Origin: Candidatus Microgenomates bacterium
GTDB lineage: Bacteria > Patescibacteriota > Microgenomatia > UBA12405 > UBA6130
Reading direction: 5' to 3'
DNA length: 20,586 bases
NCBI GenBank assembly: GCA_015485895.1
Contig: WFSR01000019.1
Location: 1-20,586, forward strand
Position numbers and translations under genes: made by a program. Under the pieces are notes generated by a model. That model saw nothing but the letters and a program-made list of their open reading frames with translations, was not told the DNA's origin and did no database searches. Positions 1 through 8,158 of the stretch are shown piece by piece. Each line of letters starts with the position of its first letter. The first letter of the stretch is position 1.

Positions 1-147
1 CCCCAGTAAATCCCCTTGCCGATATACTCGCACCCACAATCCGCCTAACCAAATCACCAAAAGCAAAATTAGCCACTTATTTTTTCTAATAATCTTAATA
101 ACATCTATCTCCACCAGTTGCCGCCATTTCATAAAAAATTCTAGCAT
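1..147 (-). CDS. N-terminal fragment of a membrane protein, possibly a GT-C glycosyltransferase (cut by window edge)
   Basis: An open frame of 49 codons starts at ATG 147 and runs off the left edge of the window. The peptide has a basic amphipathic start (MLEFFMKWRQ...), then one strongly hydrophobic stretch at about residues 25-38 (WLILLLVIWLGGLW), followed by VRVYRQGDLLG. A first membrane helix followed by a short R-x-x-G type loop resembles the N-terminus of GT39-like polyprenyl-phosphate-sugar transferases such as the gene just upstream. That assignment is inference from context only. It lies 89 nt downstream of the preceding minus-strand glycosyltransferase and is probably in the same transcription unit. 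No Shine-Dalgarno site precedes ATG 147; the internal ATG at codon 6 is an alternative. Confidence 0.6.
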   Translation of the reverse strand, partial: MLEFFMKWRQLVEIDVIKIIRKNKWLILLLVIWLGGLWVRVYRQGDLLG

Positions 148-236
148 GAACGAGTTTCGTCAGTTTAAAGACCAACAGTTCTATTTCTATTTTATAAACG
201 ATGCAAAAACCAACTCTTTTCACTTTGAGAGATAAT

Positions 237-1691
237 CTACTTTAAATGCACCAGGCGAAAAATTTTCACACCACTAACTTCCCACTGTCTATCTATTTCT
301 GCCCAACCAAAAGCGGCAATTTGCCATTTTGGATGACCGATTGGGTTACAATTCACCTTACCCCATGGCTCACAAATCACAAAAAGCTGTCGCGGCATTT
401 CTTGGTGTAATTCTACCAATGGCGCTTTGCGCAAAAGGAAAAAGTAGCGATAAGGGGCATCATAATTTTGTTCCGCAATCAAAGCCAGGGCGAATTTATC
501 CCCTCGACTCTTATCTAAAATAAAATTAGCCACTTTTTGGGCACGGGCAAGCTGATAATTTGGTGGATAACGGCCGTGCCAATGCCATAAAGATAAGCCC
601 ACCAGCCCCACTAATATCGGCCAACGCAAAAACCACCAAAGATGCTTCAACGAAATTGCCAAAAGAACAATTGCCGCTGGCCAAAGAAAACCATAATAGT
701 GAGCATATACATGCTGTTTGTAATTAGCCAGGCCCAAAAGGCCGACTACTAACCAAAGAACCAGAAGCCAAATGGCTTTATTCTTTCTTTCGCGCCAAAT
801 TCCCCAAAGCAGTAACGGCAAAAACCAAAAAGCCGGTTGCCAATAGTCTTGCCGGACTAAAAGTTGGCTATAAAGTTGGTTAAAAATCACCGGCAAACGC
901 AAAAACCCCTTGTAGAATTTAAAATTTACCGTTGTTTGCCGAGCCGCAAAGAATTTTTCAAAAGCCCGGGCGTTGGCAAAATTATGTTTTAAGTCAAAAA
1001 GCACTAACGGGGACAAGAAAAATAAAAATATCAATATGGCAATAACTGAAAATTGCGCCAATCTCTTTCTTTCCTCTCTTTTGTGCCAAACATCTTTTAA
1101 CGCCCAAAGCCAAAAGAGACCCACTACTGGCAACAAAAGCAACCCCAAATAATGGGAATTCAAAACCATAGCCAAGGAAACAGCCAGCCAAATTAATTTA
1201 CGATATTCATGCCTCTGCCAAATTCGCCAGAGCAGCCACATCGACAAAAGGGCAAAGAAAGGCATAATGTTAGGGTTCCAGGAAAAAATAGAATAGTAAA
1301 CCACCACCGGAGAAACGGCCATCAATAAAGCAGCTATCAAACCTACGTCGCCAGCAAACCACTCCTTAGTCACCCACCAAATTAGCCAAACCGCCCCTAG
1401 TCCTAAAAAAGCAACCAAAACCGCTGGGCCAACGGGGCTAAAATGGAACAACCATAAAAAAGGAGCAATCAGGTAATAGTACCAAGGACCTAAATACATA
1501 TTGCCAACTGAGGTTTGGGGGCCAATAAACATTAAATCACCCCGGGTTAAAAAGCGCCAAACAACGAGAACATCACGCCCCTGATCGCCTAAAAATTCCA
1601 TATAGGCCGGAAGACGATAAAACCGTAAAAATGCAGCTAGTGAGAGAACCAACCCTAGCCAAAATTGAGGCTTCTTCCAGATAACTTTCAT
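237..1691 (-). CDS. GT39/PMT-like multispanning glycosyltransferase (GT-C fold)
   Basis: This 484-residue integral membrane protein has roughly ten or more hydrophobic helices. It likely transfers a sugar from a polyprenyl-phosphate carrier to an extracytoplasmic acceptor, as ArnT/PMT-type GT-C enzymes do. The first helix (about residues 10-27) is followed by an acidic loop containing GDQGRD, with D36 and D40, where GT-C enzymes place their catalytic aspartate. The C-terminal part after about residue 380 is a soluble-looking domain. Its ATG overlaps the stop of the upstream GT2 gene (ATGA at 1688-1691), so the two are translationally coupled. A polyprenyl-phosphate-sugar synthase coupled to a GT-C user of that product is a coherent pair. 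The donor sugar and acceptor are unknown. I am sure of the fold class and less sure of the exact family. Confidence 0.8.
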   Translation of the reverse strand: MKVIWKKPQFWLGLVLSLAAFLRFYRLPAYMEFLGDQGRDVLVVWRFLTRGDLMFIGPQTSVGNMYLGPWYYYLIAPFLWLFHFSPVGPAVLVAFLGLGAVWLIWWVTKEWFAGDVGLIAALLMAVSPVVVYYSIFSWNPNIMPFFALLSMWLLWRIWQRHEYRKLIWLAVSLAMVLNSHYLGLLLLPVVGLFWLWALKDVWHKREERKRLAQFSVIAILIFLFFLSPLVLFDLKHNFANARAFEKFFAARQTTVNFKFYKGFLRLPVIFNQLYSQLLVRQDYWQPAFWFLPLLLWGIWRERKNKAIWLLVLWLVVGLLGLANYKQHVYAHYYGFLWPAAIVLLAISLKHLWWFLRWPILVGLVGLSLWHWHGRYPPNYQLARAQKVANFILDKSRGDKFALALIAEQNYDAPYRYFFLLRKAPLVELHQEMPRQLFVICEPWGKVNCNPIGHPKWQIAAFGWAEIDRQWEVSGVKIFRLVHLK

Positions 1692-2428
1692 CGACGGTCT
1701 TTAAAATGCAGTTTCCACCAAAAGACCAATAAATCGCGCAAACCAGCAATAACCACTTTAAAGCTGCTTCCAGTTGCCGACCCCTCTCGGCGGGGAAAAT
1801 GATGCACCCCAACCTGAACAATTTTGAAACCTGCCCGTTTAGCTTTAATAAGAAACTCTGACGAAATAAACGGTCCCCTTTCCGCTTCTAGACGAGGAAT
1901 CGTGGAAATCACCTTTTTTCGGATTAATTTAAAACCGCAGTCGATATCTTTTACCTTGAGGCCAAAAAGCAGCCAAACGGCCAGTTCCCATACCCGCGAT
2001 CCCCAAACGCGATAAAAAGGAACTTTGCGACCCAAATAATAGCCAATAACTAAATCAGCCCCTGTTTCCTTCTGCTTAGCAATTAAATTACGAATATCCC
2101 GAAAGTCAAACTGGCCATCGGCATCAGTAAAAGTAATCCACTGGTAACGGGCATTATAAAAGCCGCTTTTTAAAGCTGCTCCATAGCCGCGGTTAGGATG
2201 ATGGACAATAAGGCGGATTTTCCCCTGCGGGTATTTGCTGGCAATTTTTTTGACCACCGCGCCAGTTTTGTCTTGGCTACCATCATCAACAACAATCACT
2301 TCCCATCGAGGGGTTATTTTCTCTAAAACACTGATCGCTTTACGGACCATCGGGCCAATATTCTTTTCCTCGTTATAAGCAGGAAAAAAAACTGAGAGCT
2401 CTGGCAAAAGCCAATCTTTAGCACCCAT
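1688..2428 (-). CDS. GT2 polyprenyl-phosphate glycosyltransferase (DPM1/DPG-synthase-like)
   Basis: This 246-residue cytoplasmic GT-A glycosyltransferase is predicted to transfer a sugar from a nucleotide donor to a polyprenyl phosphate at the inner membrane face. Visible motifs are the start strand FFPAYNEE (about 14-21), VVDDGSQDKT with D48-D49 for nucleotide binding, HPNRGYGAALKSG (about 77-89), and the metal-binding DAD at 102-104 in TDADGQFD. It lacks the C-terminal membrane helices found in some DPM synthases. AAGGG lies about 6 nt before the ATG. A TATGAT -10 box at 2445-2450 would give a leader of about 10 nt. It is the first gene of a coupled operon with the GT39-like gene. The donor (GDP-mannose, UDP-glucose or another) cannot be told from sequence alone. 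Confidence 0.88.
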   Translation of the reverse strand: MGAKDWLLPELSVFFPAYNEEKNIGPMVRKAISVLEKITPRWEVIVVDDGSQDKTGAVVKKIASKYPQGKIRLIVHHPNRGYGAALKSGFYNARYQWITFTDADGQFDFRDIRNLIAKQKETGADLVIGYYLGRKVPFYRVWGSRVWELAVWLLFGLKVKDIDCGFKLIRKKVISTIPRLEAERGPFISSEFLIKAKRAGFKIVQVGVHHFPRREGSATGSSFKVVIAGLRDLLVFWWKLHFKDRR

Positions 2429-2440
2429 TTTGCCCTTTTA

Positions 2441-2449
2441 TGCTATCAT
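2441..2449 (+). promoter_or_regulatory. Extended -10 promoter box (TGCTATCAT) of the membrane protein gene at 2459
   Basis: The box is TG-C-TATCAT, a 5/6 match to TATAAT with the extended TG. It ends 9 nt before the ATG at 2459, which predicts a transcript start within about 3 nt of the start codon. The box overlaps the opposite-strand TATGAT (2445-2450). Confidence 0.5.
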
Positions 2450-2450
2450 A
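2445..2450 (-). promoter_or_regulatory. -10 box (TATGAT) of the minus-strand GT2 gene
   Basis: TATGAT on the minus strand matches the -10 consensus at 5 of 6 positions. It lies 16 nt before the ATG at 2428, so the leader would be about 10 nt and include AAGGG. It overlaps the divergent plus-strand box, so RNA polymerase could probably bind only one direction at a time. Confidence 0.4.
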
Positions 2451-2458
2451 AATAAATC

Positions 2459-3541
2459 ATGAAACCAATTCTTCTCCTAGCCTTAACTATTTTAAGTATC
2501 CTTCCTATTTGGGGCTATTTTGCTTCTCAGCACCAGCTAACCCGCCTTTATGCCAACTACGACGGCCCCAACTATATGGTTATCGCCAAATGCGGCTATA
2601 ATCCCACCTGTATTCGTAACCATTTTTCTCTCCCCTTGCCTTTAGAGTATTACCCTGCTCATCTGCCCGGTTTTCCTCTTACTATTCGCATATTTCAATC
2701 TGTGATGCCCGGCTGGTGGGCAATGCTGCTTAGCACTCTCCTAGGCACCATTTTTATGACCCTTGTTTTTTACCACCTTCTTCGTTTTTTAAAATTACCC
2801 CAACTATTCTGGCTAGCTAGCCTCATTCTCTTTATTCCTGCCCGAATGTTAGTTTTGCATACCATTGGCGCCCCTGAACCTTGGTTCATCGGTTTTCTCC
2901 TTCTAGCTATTTTCCAATTTAAGAAAAAAAATTATTTTCTCGCAGGTATTAGCTTAGCTATAGCCCAGACTATCAAAACCCCGGCCATTATTCTCTTTGC
3001 TGCTTTTGCCCTAACAATTCTTCTGCAAGACCATTTCCATTGGCGCCAGTGGCTGAAAAAATGGCCCCTTCTTCTCGGCCCGGCGATTATCATTCCTATT
3101 TTTTTTCTTTACCAACAACAAACTGGCGATTTTTGGGCTTATTTCCATTCCGGTGACAATATTCACCTTTCCTGGCTCCCTTTTCAAGTCTTTATTACTC
3201 CTCACCAACGCTGGATTGGAACAATCTGGCTGGAAGATATTGTCTATATCTATCTCTTAGGCGGCCTAGCGGTTCTTTATCTTCTCAAAAAATACCGAGC
3301 CGATATTTTAGCTATCTTTCCGCTTCTTTTTTACATCGCCACCCTGTTTATCGGCCACCGTGACATTTCTCGTTATTCCTCCCCTCTTTATCCCTTTTGG
3401 ATTATTGCCTTTGCTCCTGTTTTAGCTAAAAAAGAATTCAGGGTTGTTTTTCTTCTCCTTCTGCCCGCAATTTACCTTTACGCTATCCACTTTATCCAAT
3501 TCAACATTGCCCCTATCAGCGATTGGACGCCCTATCTTTAG
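2459..3541 (+). CDS. Multispanning membrane protein, GT-C mannosyltransferase-like (PIG-M/PIG-V type topology)
   Basis: This 360-residue protein has about nine or ten hydrophobic helices and no soluble domain. After the first helix the outer loop reads YANYDGPNYMVIAK and then EYYPAHLPGFP. An aspartate followed closely by an aromatic-rich segment is how GPI-mannosyltransferase-like GT-C enzymes present their catalytic acid. The glycosyltransferase call rests on this loop and on the surrounding sugar-transfer genes. It is divergent from the GT2/GT39 operon across only 30 bp and overlaps the convergent GT2-GtrA gene by 4 nt at the stop codons. The -10 box ends 9 nt before the ATG, so it is probably leaderless. 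An uncharacterised transporter-like membrane protein remains possible. Confidence 0.65.
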   Translation: MKPILLLALTILSILPIWGYFASQHQLTRLYANYDGPNYMVIAKCGYNPTCIRNHFSLPLPLEYYPAHLPGFPLTIRIFQSVMPGWWAMLLSTLLGTIFMTLVFYHLLRFLKLPQLFWLASLILFIPARMLVLHTIGAPEPWFIGFLLLAIFQFKKKNYFLAGISLAIAQTIKTPAIILFAAFALTILLQDHFHWRQWLKKWPLLLGPAIIIPIFFLYQQQTGDFWAYFHSGDNIHLSWLPFQVFITPHQRWIGTIWLEDIVYIYLLGGLAVLYLLKKYRADILAIFPLLFYIATLFIGHRDISRYSSPLYPFWIIAFAPVLAKKEFRVVFLLLLPAIYLYAIHFIQFNIAPISDWTPYL

Positions 3542-4698
3542 GGGTGCTGTTTCTTCCAAATAATTTTGTTGTACATTAGCCAGTTATAAGGCACAATAAA
3601 GAAAACAATGGCAATGACTAGCCATAATTGCCGCCATTGGTCACCGGTTATTTTTGTCCCCCAACCGACCACGAAAAATTGAATAACTACTGCCCCAGCT
3701 GAAGTGAGGTTAAAGGTTATAAATTTAGCTATGATGGCCTTTAAGCCAGTAATCTTCTTATAGGAAAATGTCCAGATATTATTGAAAGTAAAATTAGAGA
3801 TAATCGCTAATTCTGCTCCAGCCGCCGCCGCCCAATTTGGTGCAAGCCCGAGGCGATAAAAAACTTCCAAGCCCAAAGCATTAACTAAATAGCCAATAAA
3901 GCCCACAGTTGCAAACTTAAGAAAACTTTGGGCCGTTCGGTCATGCCAGCGGAGAAGGATAATTGTCCGGAAAATATCTTTGGCAGTTTCGGGAGTTATT
4001 TTTGACTCGCCGGCCCGGCGCAATTGAAATTTTAAAGGAATTTCTTTTACTTTAGCACCCAATTTAACCATTTTGTAAAGGAACTCCAGCTTATAGCCAA
4101 ATTTATACGAATAAAGATGATCCATATCCAAACGGTCCACAAAACCTTTTACCCGAGAGGCCTTTAGGCCGGTGGTGGGATCAGTAACCTGCCAAAATGC
4201 CTTGCTGGGGAAAAACAGAATTAGGCGGGCCACAAAGCCACCAAGATAAGTAAACAGTTTACGTTTAAACCCCCAAGTTTTGGGAACCGACCCGCCGGGA
4301 ATTTTCCGCGATCCTAAAACATAGTCGGCCCCTTTTTCTATCTCTTTGAGCATCACCGGGATTGTGTCTGGCGGATGTTGGAAATCACCGTCAAATTCGA
4401 TGACCACATCAGCGTTTAATTCTTTCATGGCATATTTGAAACCCATCACATAGGCATAACCAATACCCATCTTGCGGGGATTTAAATAAAGATAAAGGTC
4501 GGGGTACTTTTTTTGCAGCTTTTGGACAATTTTGTAAGTGCCATCGGGCGAAGTGTCGTCAACTACCAAAAGTTTCATTTGCCAATGCTTAATCATTGGA
4601 AAAGTCCGCCGGAAAAGATACTTTATCATCTTGCCAATGGTTTTGGCTTCGTTGTAAGTGGGAATGATAACTACCGCTACCGGCTTTCTCCTTTTCAC
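3538..4698 (-). CDS. GT2 polyprenyl-phosphate sugar synthase fused to a GtrA domain
   Basis: The 386-residue protein has two parts. Residues about 6-230 are a DPM1-like GT-A domain with IPTYNE (12-17), VVDDTSPDGT (D47-D48), a DGD metal site at 103-105 (EFDGDFQHPP) and GSRKIPGG. Residues about 258-386 form a GtrA domain of four hydrophobic helices (starting SFLKFATVGFIGYLVN), a family linked to flipping of polyprenyl-phosphate sugars. The single chain could charge the lipid on the inside and help move it across the membrane; the flipping role is family-based inference. Translation starts at GTG 4698, one nucleotide after the stop of the upstream SDR gene, so the two form an operon: the SDR supplies or modifies a nucleotide sugar and this protein loads a lipid. 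Confidence 0.88.
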   Translation of the reverse strand: MKRRKPVAVVIIPTYNEAKTIGKMIKYLFRRTFPMIKHWQMKLLVVDDTSPDGTYKIVQKLQKKYPDLYLYLNPRKMGIGYAYVMGFKYAMKELNADVVIEFDGDFQHPPDTIPVMLKEIEKGADYVLGSRKIPGGSVPKTWGFKRKLFTYLGGFVARLILFFPSKAFWQVTDPTTGLKASRVKGFVDRLDMDHLYSYKFGYKLEFLYKMVKLGAKVKEIPLKFQLRRAGESKITPETAKDIFRTIILLRWHDRTAQSFLKFATVGFIGYLVNALGLEVFYRLGLAPNWAAAAGAELAIISNFTFNNIWTFSYKKITGLKAIIAKFITFNLTSAGAVVIQFFVVGWGTKITGDQWRQLWLVIAIVFFIVPYNWLMYNKIIWKKQHP

Positions 4699-4699
4699 C

Positions 4700-5677
4700 C
4701 TAATTCTTGTCTCCCTTTATCCGAATTCTATCTCGCCAATAACTAAGGATATCTGCAAGTGTTTGCTGCAACTTAATTTGTGGTTTCCAACCTGTTTGCT
4801 TTCTAAACTTTGTAGAATCGCCAATCAAAATAGGGACATCGGATGGTCTCATCCTAGCAGGATCTTGACGGACGATAATCTTTTTATGGCTCATAGCCAA
4901 AAGTAATTCCAAAATTTTTTTAATCTCCACCCCCTGCCCTTGAGCAATATTATAAACATCCCCAGGTTCACCTTTCAAAACTGCTAGCCAATAAGCTCGG
5001 ACCATATCTCTTACATCAGTAAAATCTCTTATCGCTTTTAAATTGCCCACCGACAATATTGGTTTCTTTAAACCCGCCTCTATCTCAGCAATTTGTTTAG
5101 CAAAAGCGGAGCAAACAAAGACATCACCACGCCGTGGTCCGGTATGGTTAAACGCTCGTGTCCTCACAATTTTCATGCCGTAGCTTTGATGATACTGATA
5201 ACCCATATAATCTAAAGCCACTTTGGAAACACCATAAGGCGAAAGGGGACGCAGGGGATTATCTTCTTTTATTGGTACTTCATTTTTCTTAACCAAACCA
5301 TATTCTTCTGAAGAACAGGCAATTTGAATTGTGGGTGTCAACTTAGCCGCCCTAATAGCTTCAAAAAGATTACAAGATCCGACCACATTTATCTCAAAAG
5401 TTACCGCCGGGGAAGTCCAGGAGGCAGGAACAAAACTTTGGGCAGCTAAATGAAAAACATAATCAGGGCGGACATTCATCATTGCTCGCTGAAGGGAATT
5501 TAAATCAAGTAAATCACCTTCTACCAAATGGATTTTGCTTTTTATCCTCTCAATATTTTCTGTTCGCGATCGCCAACGAGCAAGCCCGTATACTTCAAGC
5601 CCCTCTTTCAAGAGCAACTCTGCCAAATGAGAGCCAACAAAGCCGGTTATACCAGTAATAAACGCTTTCTTCTTCAT
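4700..5677 (-). CDS. GDP-mannose 4,6-dehydratase / GDP-6-deoxy-mannose reductase-type SDR
   Basis: This 325-residue extended short-chain dehydrogenase acts on a nucleotide sugar in the cytoplasm. It shows the NAD(P) motif TGITGFVG (8-15), GDLLD, FHLAAQSFVP, SSEEYG (S122-S123) and the catalytic YGVSK (Y148, K152), then RAFNHTGPRRGDVFV and RDFTDVRDMV. These segments place it nearest the GMD/RMD branch, involved in GDP-deoxyhexose synthesis; whether it dehydrates or reduces is not resolved. I start at ATG 5677 (MKKKAFITG) because a TGCTAAAAT box lies at 5686-5694. The longer frame from 5698 would begin upstream of and inside that promoter. It precedes the GT2-GtrA gene by 1 nt. Confidence 0.87.
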   Translation of the reverse strand: MKKKAFITGITGFVGSHLAELLLKEGLEVYGLARWRSRTENIERIKSKIHLVEGDLLDLNSLQRAMMNVRPDYVFHLAAQSFVPASWTSPAVTFEINVVGSCNLFEAIRAAKLTPTIQIACSSEEYGLVKKNEVPIKEDNPLRPLSPYGVSKVALDYMGYQYHQSYGMKIVRTRAFNHTGPRRGDVFVCSAFAKQIAEIEAGLKKPILSVGNLKAIRDFTDVRDMVRAYWLAVLKGEPGDVYNIAQGQGVEIKKILELLLAMSHKKIIVRQDPARMRPSDVPILIGDSTKFRKQTGWKPQIKLQQTLADILSYWRDRIRIKGDKN

Positions 5678-5685
5678 TTGGAATA

Positions 5686-5694
5686 ATTTTAGCA
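5686..5694 (-). promoter_or_regulatory. Extended -10 box (TGCTAAAAT) of the SDR gene
   Basis: TG-C-TAAAAT ends 8 nt before ATG 5677. The same nonamer at the same distance precedes tsaD on the other strand (9633-9641), which supports both. It implies a transcript starting at or next to the start codon. Confidence 0.6.
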
Positions 5695-5762
5695 ACAATG
5701 ATAAAAAACAACAAGCAATTGCCGCGCATCCGGATTCAAATAAGACAATGCCGTTAATACTA

Positions 5763-5768
5763 TATAAT
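5763..5768 (+). promoter_or_regulatory. Consensus -10 box (TATAAT) of the tsaC-tsaE fusion
   Basis: A perfect TATAAT ends 7 nt before ATG 5776. The expected transcript start falls on or beside the A of the start codon, leaving no room for a ribosome binding site. A weak -35 candidate (AAGACA, 5742-5747) is 15 nt upstream. Confidence 0.55.
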
Positions 5769-5775
5769 TTAGATA

Positions 5776-6858
5776 ATGAAAATAATACGCTTACAAGGTG
5801 CCAATGAGAAAAAAATAATTAGCCAGGCAGTTCGAGCTCTTGCCAAAGGAGGCCTGATTGTTTATCCCAGCGAAACTTGCTATGGCCTAGGAGGAGATGC
5901 CGCTAACCCTAAAGCCGTAGGCAAAATCTTAACCTTCAAAAGCCAGCGTCGGCCGGGACCAATTTCAATAGCCGTTGCCAATTTGACCATGGCGAAACGT
6001 TACGTAAAAATAAATTCCACTGCTAAGAATATTTACCAAAATCTCCTTCCCGGCCCCATCACCGTAGTTTCCTTTAGCCGGGGCAAAGTCGACCCCCGCT
6101 TGGAAGCTAAAAACAAAACTTTGGGTGTCCGCATTCCTGCTCATCCCCTCGCCCAGGAACTTATCGCTACTTTTGGTAATCCTATCACCGCTACCGCGGC
6201 CAACACTAGTGGCGGGAAAACCCCCTACACAATCGATGACATCCTAGGCCAGCTTTCTGCCAAAAAGCAAAATTTAGTCGACTACATCATTGACGCTGGC
6301 CAGTTGCCGCCGCGGCCTCCTTCGGCAGTGGTTGATACCACCCTCAACGAACCAACCATCCTACGGCAAGGGGAAATTGATTTAGCTAAATTAGGCGCCA
6401 AAAGTGTAGTTGCTAACTCCCCTGAAGAAACTCAAAAACTAGCCCACCATCTTCTTAGAAAACATTTTCATATTCTGAAGCAGAAAGCACTCCTTTTTGC
6501 CCTTCAGGGAGAATTGGGCGCCGGGAAAACCCAATTCGCCAAGGGACTAGGCCGAGCTCTGAACATTACCCAACCTATTACCTCGCCCACTTTCATTATC
6601 GCTAAAGAATATCCCTATAAATTGGATCGTTTGCGAGGTACCTTTCACCATATTGATGCTTGGCGCATTGCCGGCCAACAAGAGAACCTTGACTTTCTCA
6701 TTGATTATCTTCAGCCGGGCAATGTTATCGCCATCGAATGGATCCAAAAAGGAAAGCATTTTCTGCAAAATTTAGCCAAAAATCAGCAGGTAAAAATTGT
6801 TTGGATAGATATCAAACATCTTGGCGCCCACCGCCGCCAAATCCGCTTTACAGACTAA
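5776..6858 (+). CDS. TsaC-TsaE fusion: threonylcarbamoyl-AMP synthase plus TsaE ATPase
   Basis: The 360-residue protein joins two t6A37 tRNA-modification factors. Residues about 8-200 are a YrdC/TsaC domain (GLIVYPSETCYGLGGDA, FKSQRRPGPISIAVA, LGVRIPAH, PITATAANTSGG, PSAVVDTT), which makes threonylcarbamoyl-AMP from threonine, bicarbonate and ATP. Residues about 213-360 are a TsaE P-loop domain with Walker A GELGAGKT (K251), SPTFIIAKEY, HHIDAWR and AIEW, which drives the TsaB-TsaD-TsaE cycle. Normally these are separate genes. TsaD is encoded 2.8 kb downstream on the same strand; no TsaB is in the window. Its stop directly abuts the convergent DUF218 gene. Both domains keep their key motifs, so both are probably active. 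Confidence 0.93.
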   Translation: MKIIRLQGANEKKIISQAVRALAKGGLIVYPSETCYGLGGDAANPKAVGKILTFKSQRRPGPISIAVANLTMAKRYVKINSTAKNIYQNLLPGPITVVSFSRGKVDPRLEAKNKTLGVRIPAHPLAQELIATFGNPITATAANTSGGKTPYTIDDILGQLSAKKQNLVDYIIDAGQLPPRPPSAVVDTTLNEPTILRQGEIDLAKLGAKSVVANSPEETQKLAHHLLRKHFHILKQKALLFALQGELGAGKTQFAKGLGRALNITQPITSPTFIIAKEYPYKLDRLRGTFHHIDAWRIAGQQENLDFLIDYLQPGNVIAIEWIQKGKHFLQNLAKNQQVKIVWIDIKHLGAHRRQIRFTD

Positions 6859-7686
6859 CTAAGCCGTATTCAAGAGAACAGCAACTTTCATCTTTATAAA
6901 CTCATTAAAAACTAATTTTATACCCGTTTCATTGGCAAACCAGGTGGTGGGTAACAATTCTTGCGAAACAATCTCACTATTAACCCGGAGTAAGCTAGTT
7001 TTCGGAGGAGAAAATTTCATCATGTGCGCCCAGCCGCGCCGTTGAGCAAACCAAGGCAAAATAATTGCCAAGCGCCGATAGCGAACGCCAAAGTTATCCA
7101 ATAAATTAAAAGTTGTTTTAACATTATCAGGAATGCTAACAGAACTCATTTCTAATAAAATAGCGTCTTTCGGGACACCTTTAGCTAAGGCATAGCGAAG
7201 AAATTTTATAGCCTCCGGTGCTGTATCCTGGCGATAATTAGGATTACCGCCAGTAATTATGAGTTTATTGGCAATACCCTTCCGGAAAAGTTCCACCCCT
7301 TTCTCTATTCGCTTTAGACTACTACCACCAAAAACCACAATAGCATCCACGGTTGCAAGAGAGTCTTCTTCTCCTAAATACCAAGCAATATCTCTAAAAA
7401 TCTTTTTAGCAAGCACATCTTTTTTTCTTGCAATAGTGGCATCAACCACCTCTGGAACAATTTCTTGCCCCCACTGAAGCACTTCATCAGCATGAGCAGT
7501 TGCCCTGATTACGGCAGTATTCAATCCTAACAAATCCATCCACTGATAAAATAGCTGGAAATCAGGATAATGTGCTGCTAACTTCTGCTGAGGGGGCAGT
7601 CTCTTTGCTTCTTTTTCTAAGATCACCCGCAACTCACTCTCGCTTGGTAATTCCATTGGCCCAGATCTTTTCTCCACTCTTGCCAT
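6859..7686 (-). CDS. DUF218 (YdcF/ElyC/SanA-like) protein, no membrane segment
   Basis: This 275-residue protein has a helical N-terminal part (about 1-120) and a Rossmann-like DUF218 domain from about 125. The domain motifs visible are DAIVVFGGSS, KLIITGGNPNYRQDTAPEA, ILLEMSSVSIPDNVKTTF and LAIILPWFAQRRGWAHMMKF. Known relatives act at the envelope (SanA, ElyC) or bind S-adenosylmethionine (YdcF), but no molecular reaction is firmly assigned. Unlike SanA/ElyC, no N-terminal transmembrane helix or signal peptide is visible, so a cytoplasmic location is inferred. It begins 8 nt after the HIT gene and forms an operon with it. A TAAAAT element at 7697-7702, 10 nt before the ATG, could add an internal promoter. 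Confidence 0.8.
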   Translation of the reverse strand: MARVEKRSGPMELPSESELRVILEKEAKRLPPQQKLAAHYPDFQLFYQWMDLLGLNTAVIRATAHADEVLQWGQEIVPEVVDATIARKKDVLAKKIFRDIAWYLGEEDSLATVDAIVVFGGSSLKRIEKGVELFRKGIANKLIITGGNPNYRQDTAPEAIKFLRYALAKGVPKDAILLEMSSVSIPDNVKTTFNLLDNFGVRYRRLAIILPWFAQRRGWAHMMKFSPPKTSLLRVNSEIVSQELLPTTWFANETGIKLVFNEFIKMKVAVLLNTA

Positions 7687-7694
7687 TCTTTTAT

Positions 7695-8114
7695 TTATTT
7701 TACCTTTAACCTCTCTGCTAGTTGGTGGCCTTTTTCGGGCGAAAGCGGAGAAAGTTTTTGCTTGGGGTAAAAAGCAATCTTACCTCGCGAGGCCGGAAAA
7801 AGGTGAATATGGGCATGGGGGACGTCCCAACCATAAACCCAGCTCATCACAAATTCCGTTCCCAAAATTTGGCGATAATGATTGGCAATTTTATGGACCA
7901 CGGCAAAGTATTCCTCTATCGTCGGCTCGCCTGATTTAGCGGTCTCCTTGTTGGGCAAATCCCAAACCCAACGGTAATGCTTTTTGGGGATAACTAAGGT
8001 GTGGCCCTCTACCCAAGGATTAATGTCTAAAAAGGCCAAAAAATACTCATCTTCATAAATCTTAAAACAAGGAAGCTCTCCGGCAACAATTTTGCAAAAA
8101 ACACAGCTAGCCAT
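7695..8114 (-). CDS. HIT-family nucleotide hydrolase/transferase
   Basis: The protein is about 139 residues and carries the histidine-triad signature HAHIH (H100, H102, H104) followed by LFPASRG. An N-terminal CxxC pair (C4, C7 in SCVFCKI) and DINPWVEGHTLVIPKKH are typical of Hint/Fhit-like HIT hydrolases that cleave nucleotide phosphoramidates or dinucleoside polyphosphates. The exact substrate is open. I place the start at ATG 8114 (MASCVFCKI), which matches where HIT proteins usually begin. A GTG at 8123 would add three residues. It is the first gene of a pair with the DUF218 gene. TATAAG (8137-8142) and a perfect TATAAT (8153-8158) lie upstream. Confidence 0.88.
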   Translation of the reverse strand: MASCVFCKIVAGELPCFKIYEDEYFLAFLDINPWVEGHTLVIPKKHYRWVWDLPNKETAKSGEPTIEEYFAVVHKIANHYRQILGTEFVMSWVYGWDVPHAHIHLFPASRGKIAFYPKQKLSPLSPEKGHQLAERLKVK

Positions 8115-8136
8115 TCTACCCACTCTCTTCTTTCAA

Positions 8137-8158
8137 CTTATAACCTTATTCAATTATA
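8137..8158 (-). promoter_or_regulatory. Promoter region of the HIT-DUF218 operon
   Basis: On the minus strand there is a perfect TATAAT at 8153-8158 and a second TATAAG at 8137-8142. A poor -35 match (TTGTAC) is 17 nt upstream of the first box. The perfect palindrome ACTCCC-AC-GGGAGT at 8163-8176 falls in that spacer, an operator-like position. Regulator unknown. Confidence 0.4.
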
